58,828 bases of DNA from Candidatus Zipacnadia bacterium (lineage in GTDB: Bacteria; Armatimonadota; Zipacnadia; Zipacnadales; UBA5352), in the NCBI GenBank assembly GCA_029821635.1, contig JALGSW010000005.1:1-58828 (forward strand), in the 5' to 3' direction. The position numbers were made by a program, and so were the translations under genes. Below are positions 51,489-58,828 of this stretch, one piece after another. The first letter of the stretch is position 1; every line of letters starts with the position of its first letter. The notes beneath the pieces were generated by a model. It made no database searches, was not told where the DNA came from, and saw only the letters and a list, made by a program, of their open reading frames with translations.

Positions 51489-52760
51489 ATGCGAGCGAAG
51501 ACAGATCATCCCGCACGGCGCGTTGTGATCACCGGACTGGGGGTCATCTCCTCCAGTGGAGTGGGGCGCGAGGCGTTCTGGGAATCGGTCCGAGACGGTC
51601 GATCGGGCGTCCGCTACATCACGCGCTTCGACGCGTCGGACATGTACTGCCGTATCGCCGGTGAGATTCGCGATGACGAGTTCGACCCGACCGACTACAT
51701 GGAGCGCTCTGAGGTCCGGCGCTCAGGGCGCTTCGTACATTTCTCTGTGGCGGCTGCGGAGCACGCGGTCACCGATTCACAACTCGACATGGGGGCAGTG
51801 GCAAGGGAGCGGAAGGGAGCGATCTTCGGCACGTCGGTGGCCGGGAACGGGAACGTGGCCGATGATATCTACCGCCGTTACTACGAGCACGGCGCCAAGT
51901 CCTGTGGCCTGCTCGACCATCTGGAAATGGCGCCTCACGCCGCGACCTCACGGGTCATGATCCGCTACGCGATGAAGGGACCGTCGAGTTCAGTCGCCAC
52001 CGGATGCTGCGCGAGTCTGGAAGCGATTGACATCGGCTCGAACATCCTGCGTTCGGGAGCGGCCGACGTGATGGTGGTCGGCGCCTCTGAGGCAGTCGTC
52101 AGCGAGTTCGGGATGTCTCTGTTGGGCCTGATCGATATCATGACGCACCGCAACGAAGACCCGGAGACGGCGGTGCGCCCGTATGACGCAACGCGCGATG
52201 GGATCGCTGTGGCGGAGGGGGGGGGCGCGGTGGTGCTGGAGACGGCGCAACACGCGATGGATCGAGGTGCGCCTATTTACGCGGAAGTTATCGGCTACGG
52301 CTGCGCCACGGAAGGCGAGCACCTCGCGAAGGCGACCTCAAGTGGCCGAGAACTCGCCGAGGCGATCGAGCAGGCGCTCGGCGAGGCACGGATCGCTCCG
52401 ACGGACCTTGACTACTTCTGCGCACACGGGATCGGGAACCGGGAGTATGACGCGGCAGACATGCAGGCCCTGAAGATTGTCCTGGGTGACCAGGCCTATA
52501 ATGTCCCTGTCAGCTCGATCAAGGGCACCACCGGGCAGCCATTCGCCGCAGGCGGGGCGTGGCAGGCGACGGCTGCGTGCATGACGCTCCAGACGGGCAT
52601 CATCCCGCCCACGATCAACTACCATACGCCTGACCCGGCGTGTGACCTGGATTGCGTACCCAACAAAGCTCGCCATGCACGTGTTGACACCGTTCTGCTC
52701 AACTCACACAGCTTCGGCGGTACGCACTCTGCGATGATCATTCGCCGCTTTGATGAGTAG
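51489..52760 (+). CDS. Beta-ketoacyl-ACP synthase-like protein with altered active site
   Basis: A 423-aa thiolase-fold enzyme of the FabF type: RVVITGLGVISSSGVGREAF at the start, ATGCCAS with nucleophile Cys173, CAHGIGNREYDAAD with H313, SSIKGTTGQPFAAGG with K345, and SFGGTHSAMI at the end. In canonical KAS II the lysine motif reads KxxxGH, giving the second catalytic His; here Gln350 replaces it. The glycine-rich end has GGTH instead of GGTN. Condensation of acyl-ACPs is therefore uncertain; it may be decarboxylation-deficient or use another acyl donor. No ACP, KR or thioesterase gene is adjacent. It lies between the barrel protein and the kinase cluster, 44 nt before the latter. Confidence 0.85.
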   Translation: MRAKTDHPARRVVITGLGVISSSGVGREAFWESVRDGRSGVRYITRFDASDMYCRIAGEIRDDEFDPTDYMERSEVRRSGRFVHFSVAAAEHAVTDSQLDMGAVARERKGAIFGTSVAGNGNVADDIYRRYYEHGAKSCGLLDHLEMAPHAATSRVMIRYAMKGPSSSVATGCCASLEAIDIGSNILRSGAADVMVVGASEAVVSEFGMSLLGLIDIMTHRNEDPETAVRPYDATRDGIAVAEGGGAVVLETAQHAMDRGAPIYAEVIGYGCATEGEHLAKATSSGRELAEAIEQALGEARIAPTDLDYFCAHGIGNREYDAADMQALKIVLGDQAYNVPVSSIKGTTGQPFAAGGAWQATAACMTLQTGIIPPTINYHTPDPACDLDCVPNKARHARVDTVLLNSHSFGGTHSAMIIRRFDE

Positions 52761-52804
52761 GGCTCCGGGGTTCCGTAATACGAGGGTGGGGAGGTGGATG
52801 CACG

Positions 52805-55291
52805 TTGGACCTCAAGCAGATGGCGCTGGGCGTGACGGCAACGGCAGCGGTCGCGATTGGCATTGCTGTGTACCAGCGTGCTCCCGATCGCGTCTGGAAC
52901 CGTCTGTTTGCCGTGCACGCAGCCGGCGGCGGGCTCTGGACATTCCTGAACTACCTCCTCGAAACCGCCAGGACGCCCGAGCAGGCCGGATTGTGGCTTC
53001 GGTTAACCCACCCGGTCGTCGCCATGGTCATCTGCACCGTCGTGGACTTCGCGTGGACTTTCCCCGAGCGCATTGACTACGTAGACAAGCGACGACGTCT
53101 GATGCTTTACACCATCGGTGTCTTCTTCGGCGTCATTGCCCTGGCCCCCAACCTCATCAGCAGCATCGAACTGTCTCACGGCATGGTGCTGATCGAGTAC
53201 GGTTGGCCCTTCGCGGCATTCGGGCTCTTCACAGTGGTCTCGCTCGGGTACACAGACGTGATTCTCTTCACCAAGGCTCGACGGCTTGAGGGCGTGCAGC
53301 GCGTGCAGGTGCTGTGGGTGCTCGTCGGCCTGATGGCGAGTCACGTGATCGCCTGCGTGACGATCATCATCATTCCCGTGGTGTGGGGCACCACGGCTTA
53401 CAGCGGCTGGGGCGCCGGCGGGTACATCACCACCCTGGCGGGCATGGCCTACGCGATCGCCAAGCACCGCCTCATGCGGCCGGGGATAGCCATCCGCCGG
53501 CTGGCAATCGCCATGGCCTCGGCGATGATCGTCGTGACGCTGGGCATGGGTGGCCTGCGGGCGGTCGCCCCTCTGCTGCGCCAGGTCGGCGTCCCAGTGC
53601 CACTGGCCTACATGATCGTTGGGCTGGTCATGGGCACGCTCGTCACGCTGGTACACAGTCACGTCTCGCAGGCGATCCGCAGGTCGGGCAGCACGGGTGC
53701 CGATCCGAAGGCGGTGCATGCCGAGACCTCATCGCAGATCCTGCGCACGCTCGACAGCGAGCAGCTGCTGCAACTGCTCGCGCGCGCGCTCGACGATGCG
53801 CTTGAGCCGGCGAGCGTGGTCGTCTACACGCGATCGAGGGAGGGCGGGCAACTGATCCCGCGCGTCATCCGGCACGATGCGCAGCAGAGCTCCGGCAACG
53901 GAGAGGCGCCGATCGATGTGCGACACAGTGTGCTGGAGTACGTGGCTCATGAGGGATCGCTGCTCAGCCTCGACCAGGTCTTCCGCTTCGCCTCGCTCAG
54001 CGAGGCGCGGCGACTGTCGATTGCCATGCACGAACTGCAGGCGCAGATGGTGGCGCCGATGATCTGGGAGGACGAGCTGATCGGCGCGGTGATGGTCGGC
54101 CCGAAGCGCTCGGGTGAGATGTACGAGGACTACGAGCTGCGCTTCGTCGCGGACATTGCGCTGCAGTCGTCGCTGGCGCTGCGCAACGCGGACCTGTACG
54201 CGGAGACGGCTGCGCTCAAGGACTTCAACGAGCGCATCCTCAGTCAGATGGACAATGCCGTCGTCGTCACCGATGACGAGGAGCGGATCGTGGTCTTCAA
54301 CACGGCCGCGCAGCGACTCTTCGCCATCGGGGCCGAAGGGGCGCTGGGGTCGTCGATCGACGTGCTGCCCATGGGGATCAGCAACTGTATCCGCGCAAGC
54401 CTCGGGAGCGGGAGGATCCTCTCGAGCCGCCACTTCGAGATAGTGCGAGGCGCGGACACGATCCCGCTGGCCTGCAGCACCTCGCCGCTGGAGGGCGACC
54501 GCGACGGTCATCGCCTGGGCGCGGTGGCGGTCATCAGCGACCTCACGCTGATCCGGGAGCTCGACCGCGAGCGGCAGGAGGCGGAGCGTCTCGCGCTGAT
54601 CCGCGTGATCTCCGCGGGCATGGCGCACGAGATCCGCAACCCGCTCGTCGCGATCCGGACCTTCGCCGAGCTGGCGCCGCGGCGGCTGGACGACCCGGAG
54701 TTCCGCTCGAACTTCCTGACGGTCGTGCAGGAGGAGATCCGACGGATCGACAAGCTCGTCGGCGACCTGCTGACCCTCTCCAAGCCCGCCGACGCGGTGG
54801 TGGAGGAGGTCGAGATCGAGCTGATCTGCAAGGGCGTGCTGCGCGCGATCGCCGGGATGGCTGAGGCGAAGCGGATCGAGACGCGCGGGGAGTTGGCGGA
54901 GCTGCGGGGCGTGGTGATGGGCGACGAAACGCGCCTGCACCAGGCGCTGCTGAACCTGGCGAGCAACGCCATCGACGCCGAGCCGGAGGGCGGGAGCGTG
55001 ACGCTGCGCACCGAGCTGCGGGGGACCGAGGGCGAGGCAGCGATGGTGCGCGTGAGCGTACACAACCCTGGCAGCTACATCCCACCCGATCAGACCGAGG
55101 ATATCTTCCGACCGTTCGTGAGCAAGAAGGCCACGGGGACCGGGCTGGGGCTGGCGATCTGCCAGACGATCATCGAAGAGCACCGCGGACAGATCAGCGT
55201 CGAGTCGACGCCGGAGGCAGGCACAACATTCGCAGTGCAGCTTCCGCTGTCGCACTCGAGAGTCGCCGCACATGCCGGGGGTCCCAAATGA
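52805..55291 (+). CDS. Membrane sensor histidine kinase (7TM-GAF-PAS-HisKA-HATPase)
   Basis: An 828-aa inner-membrane kinase. About eight transmembrane helices occupy residues 1-285 (HisKA_7TM-like). A GAF domain lies at about 310-465, a PAS domain at about 475-590 (QMDNAVVVTDDEERIVVFNT), then HisKA with phospho-acceptor H608 (GMAHEIRNPLVAIRTFAEL) and a complete HATPase (LNLASNAIDAEPEGG, VHNPGSY, FRPFVSKKATGTGLGLAICQ). The TTG at 52805 has GGGGAGG about 11 nt upstream; ATG 52820 is the alternative. Its stop overlaps the next kinase start (ATGA, 55288-55291). It is probably the functional input kinase of the cluster. Confidence 0.9.
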   Translation: MDLKQMALGVTATAAVAIGIAVYQRAPDRVWNRLFAVHAAGGGLWTFLNYLLETARTPEQAGLWLRLTHPVVAMVICTVVDFAWTFPERIDYVDKRRRLMLYTIGVFFGVIALAPNLISSIELSHGMVLIEYGWPFAAFGLFTVVSLGYTDVILFTKARRLEGVQRVQVLWVLVGLMASHVIACVTIIIIPVVWGTTAYSGWGAGGYITTLAGMAYAIAKHRLMRPGIAIRRLAIAMASAMIVVTLGMGGLRAVAPLLRQVGVPVPLAYMIVGLVMGTLVTLVHSHVSQAIRRSGSTGADPKAVHAETSSQILRTLDSEQLLQLLARALDDALEPASVVVYTRSREGGQLIPRVIRHDAQQSSGNGEAPIDVRHSVLEYVAHEGSLLSLDQVFRFASLSEARRLSIAMHELQAQMVAPMIWEDELIGAVMVGPKRSGEMYEDYELRFVADIALQSSLALRNADLYAETAALKDFNERILSQMDNAVVVTDDEERIVVFNTAAQRLFAIGAEGALGSSIDVLPMGISNCIRASLGSGRILSSRHFEIVRGADTIPLACSTSPLEGDRDGHRLGAVAVISDLTLIRELDRERQEAERLALIRVISAGMAHEIRNPLVAIRTFAELAPRRLDDPEFRSNFLTVVQEEIRRIDKLVGDLLTLSKPADAVVEEVEIELICKGVLRAIAGMAEAKRIETRGELAELRGVVMGDETRLHQALLNLASNAIDAEPEGGSVTLRTELRGTEGEAAMVRVSVHNPGSYIPPDQTEDIFRPFVSKKATGTGLGLAICQTIIEEHRGQISVESTPEAGTTFAVQLPLSHSRVAAHAGGPK

Positions 55292-57282
55292 TCGTCTCTA
55301 TCCTTGCCGATTTGAGCCAGGACTGGCTGCACTCCGTGCGGCAGTCGCTGCTGGCGCAGGCCACCGTACTCCGGGCCCCCAGCTCCGAGGCGGCGGTGGA
55401 ACTGCTGCAGTCGGTGCCTGCCGACATGGTCGTGCTTGAGCTGCCTCGCCTGACCGACGAGCGCCTCGCGGACCTGGAACGCCTGCGCTCGCTCGCCGAG
55501 GGAGCCCTGCTCGTGTGCATCGCGCCAAATGAGGTCGCCGAGCGCGTGCGCCTCGAGGGCCTTGCCGCGCCGGACATCTGGCTGCCCGCCGAGTCGTCGC
55601 AGGAGCAGCGCGAGGAGATACTCGAGCGTGCCGTCGAGACGGCCGGCCTGCGCGCGGAGATGGACGCGATGCAGAGTGAGATGGTCGCGGGCTGCCGCGT
55701 GGTGCAGAGCAACGAAGGGCGCCTCGCCGACCTCGACGCCTTCAACCGCCTGATGAGCGGGCTTTCCAGCGGCTTCGACCTCGACCGGCTGCTTGAGGCC
55801 TTCGTAGACGCGGTCAGCCAGTTCAGCCAGTGCGCCAGCTACGCGCTGCTGTGGGAGGCCGATGACGGCTGCCTGCGCGTGCGCTGCCACCGCGGAGTGC
55901 GGGCGGAGGTCGTCGAGGGAGCACGCCTCTGCCCCACCGACGCGCTGCCGGTGTGGTACCGGCGCAATCGGCGGGTGCTCACCGTCGCCGAGCTGGCCGA
56001 CTGGACCGATCGCCGGTCGGCCGTGCGCGTCTGCCGGGAGATGGACATCTTCGGCGGGCAGATGGCGATGCCGCTGATGGTGCGCGGGCGGCTGGCCGGA
56101 GTGTTCATGCTCGGGGAGAAGGTCCTCGGTGAGGGCTACTCGCGTGGCGAGCTCGAAACGCTTTTCAGCGTCACCAACCACGTCGCACTCGCCGCTCAGG
56201 GCGTGGAGCTGCACACCGAACTCGGGCGATCCAAGGCGCAGACGGAGAGCATCGTCGAGAGCATGGGCGCGGGCCTGATCACGCTGGGCACCGACGAGCG
56301 TATCGCGGTCTGCAACCCGTACGCGGCCGAGGTGCTGGGCCTGCCGCGCCAGGAGGTGGAGGGCGCCGACCTGCGCGCACTCCCCTCGCCGCTGGGCGAC
56401 ATGCTCTACGGCGCGCTCAACACCCAGAACGGCGACGCGATCACCGGAGACGTCGAGATCCGGGGCGGACAGACCATGCTGCGCGTGTCCACCTCGCGCA
56501 TCCGGGACGAAGCCGGCGCCACCCTCGGCAGCGTCCTGATGCTCGACGACATCACCGCCGAACGAGAGCTCGCCAGCGAGCGCAGTCGCCGCGAGCGGCT
56601 CGACGTGCTCGCGCGTATCGTCGGCCGGATCGCACACGAAGTGAAGAACCCGCTCACGGCCATAAAGACCTACGCCGAGCTGATGACGGGGCGACGGGGT
56701 GGCGAGCAGCTCGAGCGGTTCTGGTCGGAGACGGTACTACCGGAGATCGACCGGCTCGACGACATGCTCAAGAACCTGCTGCGGATGGTCGAGCTGCCCG
56801 AGCCGCACGTGGAGTCGGCGCGGGTTGAGGACCTGATCGCGGGCGCACTGGACGTGCTGCCGATGGCGGAGGAGGTCAAGCGGCAGGCGTTCGACCTGCA
56901 GTTCGCCGAGGGCCTGCCCTCCGTACTGGTGGATCCTGCCTCAACGCGCGACGCGATCAGCTACCTCCTCAGCTACCTCGCCGGATCCCGCCCATACGCG
57001 GTCCAGGTGGAGGTCGAGCGCGGCAGCGAGGAGGCGGAGGGCGTCGCGGTGAAGATGTCCCGCCGGACTCGTGAGAACGGGAAGTTCGATCCGGAGACGG
57101 TGTTCGATCCGCTGACCGCTATGCAGAACCCCGAGAGCGACCTGGGGCCTGTCATCAGCCAGAAGATTATCTCGAACCAACGTGGCCAGGTGGACGCCTG
57201 GCAGGAAGAGGGGCGCGTGATGATGCGTGTCACGCTGCCACGCTCGGAGACCCAGGTGCCATTGGGCCAGGAGGTGCATTGA
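55288..57282 (+). CDS. Degenerate soluble kinase: pseudo-receiver, GAF, PAS, HisKA
   Basis: A 664-aa cytosolic protein. The N-terminal 120 residues look like a receiver domain, but the phospho-acceptor Asp is Glu51 (MVVLELPRL), the acidic pair is reduced (ILADLS) and the conserved Lys is absent. GAF (about 150-310) and PAS (about 320-430) follow. HisKA keeps its histidine (H450 in IAHEVKNPLTAIKTYAEL). The ATPase region (about 540-650) lacks the N-box Asn, the DxGxG box and the GTGLGL box. It should not bind ATP normally. It may serve as a phosphotransfer or dimerisation partner for its neighbours. It is translationally coupled to both sides. Confidence 0.87.
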   Translation: MIVSILADLSQDWLHSVRQSLLAQATVLRAPSSEAAVELLQSVPADMVVLELPRLTDERLADLERLRSLAEGALLVCIAPNEVAERVRLEGLAAPDIWLPAESSQEQREEILERAVETAGLRAEMDAMQSEMVAGCRVVQSNEGRLADLDAFNRLMSGLSSGFDLDRLLEAFVDAVSQFSQCASYALLWEADDGCLRVRCHRGVRAEVVEGARLCPTDALPVWYRRNRRVLTVAELADWTDRRSAVRVCREMDIFGGQMAMPLMVRGRLAGVFMLGEKVLGEGYSRGELETLFSVTNHVALAAQGVELHTELGRSKAQTESIVESMGAGLITLGTDERIAVCNPYAAEVLGLPRQEVEGADLRALPSPLGDMLYGALNTQNGDAITGDVEIRGGQTMLRVSTSRIRDEAGATLGSVLMLDDITAERELASERSRRERLDVLARIVGRIAHEVKNPLTAIKTYAELMTGRRGGEQLERFWSETVLPEIDRLDDMLKNLLRMVELPEPHVESARVEDLIAGALDVLPMAEEVKRQAFDLQFAEGLPSVLVDPASTRDAISYLLSYLAGSRPYAVQVEVERGSEEAEGVAVKMSRRTRENGKFDPETVFDPLTAMQNPESDLGPVISQKIISNQRGQVDAWQEEGRVMMRVTLPRSETQVPLGQEVH

Positions 57283-57283
57283 T

Positions 57284-58828
57284 TTGACCACGAACATACT
57301 CGTCGTCGATGACGAGGCAGGACCGCGCGAATCGCTGCGGATGATCCTGAACCAGGATCACGATGTCCGCATGGCCTCCAACGGCATGGATGCGCTGGAG
57401 ATGGTCCGCGAACGCGTGCCCGATCTGGTCTTCCTCGACATACGCATGCCCGAGATGGACGGCACCGAGGTGCTCCGCCGCATCAAGGAGACCGCACCGG
57501 AGTGCGAGGTGGCGATGATCACCGCGTACGCGGCGGTGCAGAGCGCGCAGCGGGCGATGCGCCTTGGGGCGCTGGACTACATCACGAAGCCCTTCGGCGT
57601 TGCCGAGGTCGAGGCGGTCGTCGAGCGTGCGCTGGCCCGCCGGCGCGAGCAGAAGGAAGGCAGACTGCTCCTCGAGCAGCTCTCAGGCACCATCTCTACG
57701 CTCTCGGATCAGATCACCGGCAACCGCGGAAGACCGGTCTCCGCCGACGATTCGCTCGCACAGGGGCTCGCCTCGGCGCACAGTTCGATCGAGGATCAGC
57801 TCAACGAGGTCCTGCGGCTGAGTTCCATCGGCGAGGTCGCGGCCGAGGTCGCGCACGACCTCAACAACTTCCTCTCGACCATCCTCTTCCGCATCGAGAT
57901 CATGCTGCTCGACGCCGATCAGACCCAGCAGCTCGACTCGCAGTCTTTGGTGGATGGACTGAGGCAGATCGCGTTGGCCGCCCGTGACGGGGGCGAAGCG
58001 CTTGAGCGCATCTCGTCGCTCAGCGGCGCGAACCCCTACGAGCCGATCGAGAGCGTCAACCTCAACGCGGTGCTGCGCTCGGCCGTCGAGCTCAGCCAGG
58101 GCCGCGTCGATCACACCGAGCAGCACTCGCTGGTCTTCGACCTCGCGGACGACATGCCGGAGATCGATGGGAGCCCGGCGGGCCTGCGCACGGTCTTCAC
58201 GAACCTTATCATCAACGCCTACCACGCCCTGAAGGACATCGGCCGGCCGGGGCGGCTGCTTGTGCGCAGCCACCGCGACGGCGACTGGGTCGTCGCCGAC
58301 GTCGCCGATGAGGGCGTGGGGATGAGCGAAGAGGTGCTCGCGCGCCTCCACGAGCCATTCTTCACCACCAAGGGGGAGGGCGGGACGGGCCTCGGCCTGA
58401 CGGTCGCGCACAAGGTCATCGCCCAGCACTTCGGCACGATCAGCTTCGCCTCGACACCCGGAGTGGGCACAACTGTGACGGTCCGGCTGCCGATCTGCCA
58501 GGAGCAGGTGATCGATCGGGGCACGATCGGCGAGCCGACGGTGCTGGTGGTGGACGACCAGCAGGGCATGCTGACCGTCACGCGCGAGGTGTTGCAGACA
58601 CACGGCTACCGCGTCGTCACGGCCTCCTGCGGCGAGGAGGCGCTGCCGATATTCGAGGAGATGCTCAGCGACCCGGACCAGCGCACGCCGGGCGTGGTCA
58701 TCACCGATCTGCGCATGCCGGGGATGCTCGGGACGGAGTTCGCGGCGCGCATCAAGGCGCTCAGCCCCGAGACGCGCGTGATCATCCTCAGCGCGTTCCT
58801 CGAGGAGGCCGAGCCGGAGCAGCTCGAG
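57284..58828 (+). CDS. Hybrid histidine kinase REC-HisKA-HATPase-REC, 3' end off window
   Basis: At least 515 residues. It begins at TTG 57284 with AGGAGG 9 nt upstream and 1 nt after the previous stop. Receiver 1 is intact (D9, D10, phospho-acceptor D52 in FLDIRMP, T/A switch, K102 in TKPFG). HisKA has H191 (EVAHDLNNFLSTIL). The HATPase has NLIINAYHAL, DEGVGM and GTGLGL boxes, so it can use ATP. A second receiver starts near residue 424 (VLVVDDQQG, VITDLRMPG) and is cut by the window edge. It lacks membrane segments. It is the third kinase in a coupled set and probable phosphorelay hub. Confidence 0.9.
   Translation, partial: MTTNILVVDDEAGPRESLRMILNQDHDVRMASNGMDALEMVRERVPDLVFLDIRMPEMDGTEVLRRIKETAPECEVAMITAYAAVQSAQRAMRLGALDYITKPFGVAEVEAVVERALARRREQKEGRLLLEQLSGTISTLSDQITGNRGRPVSADDSLAQGLASAHSSIEDQLNEVLRLSSIGEVAAEVAHDLNNFLSTILFRIEIMLLDADQTQQLDSQSLVDGLRQIALAARDGGEALERISSLSGANPYEPIESVNLNAVLRSAVELSQGRVDHTEQHSLVFDLADDMPEIDGSPAGLRTVFTNLIINAYHALKDIGRPGRLLVRSHRDGDWVVADVADEGVGMSEEVLARLHEPFFTTKGEGGTGLGLTVAHKVIAQHFGTISFASTPGVGTTVTVRLPICQEQVIDRGTIGEPTVLVVDDQQGMLTVTREVLQTHGYRVVTASCGEEALPIFEEMLSDPDQRTPGVVITDLRMPGMLGTEFAARIKALSPETRVIILSAFLEEAEPEQLE

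Noticed and set aside
52216..52224. G8 tract in the ketoacyl synthase gene as a phase-variation site
   Set aside because: It encodes the ordinary EGGGA motif of the family and the frame is intact; there is no sign of switching.
1..58828. tRNA, rRNA, integrase or transposase genes
   Set aside because: None recognised on reading both strands, so no mobile island boundaries are claimed.

Overview
The window is about 59 kb of high-GC bacterial DNA with densely packed genes. The best lineage clue is the type IV prepilin at 36583-37170. Its N-terminus ([20 protein letters not shown] followed by [14 protein letters not shown]) and its C-terminal H-X9-DG motif are typical of Armatimonadota. A PEP-CTERM protein, a beta-barrel protein and lipoproteins point to a Gram-negative envelope. 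No tRNA, rRNA, CRISPR array, transposase or phage gene was seen, so this looks like chromosomal background plus accessory secretome.

Layout. (1) 1-4658: a URO-D-family gene cut by the left edge, divergent from an anaerobic ribonucleotide reductase locus. There the catalytic subunit lacks its glycyl-radical tail, which is instead encoded by a separate 70-codon gene, followed by the radical-SAM activase. (2) 4823-9010: two FAD oxidoreductases in tandem, divergent from an aldo/keto reductase. (3) 9033-16563: a PEP-CTERM protein, two translationally coupled secreted proteins and a secreted protein of about 30 ankyrin repeats. (4) 16741-21441: a Gfo/Idh/MocA dehydrogenase, then an HTH-TPR regulator overlapping a small lipoprotein gene and divergent from a second lipoprotein. 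(5) 21962-50000: an island of secreted TIM-barrel, laminin-G, DUF4838 and DUF6259-like proteins mixed with a ceramidase-like enzyme, a transglutaminase, an amidohydrolase, a sugar-phosphate isomerase-like protein, a second URO-D-like protein, an EamA transporter, a DUF2188 protein, a prepilin and a prepilin remnant. (6) 50355-58828: an outer-membrane barrel protein, a ketoacyl synthase with an altered active site, and three consecutive sensor-kinase genes (membrane kinase, degenerate kinase, REC-kinase-REC hybrid), the last cut by the right edge.

How the genes may work together (inference): at least fifteen products carry signal peptides or lipoboxes, and many look like carbohydrate-active proteins without an assigned catalytic family. 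With the cytosolic dehydrogenases and isomerase they could form a glycan-scavenging system, but no SusC/D pair, ABC sugar transporter or classical CAZyme is present to prove this. Intergenic spaces are filled with a family of short GC-rich palindromes shared between loci, sometimes nested in each other or lying inside the 5' ends of genes.
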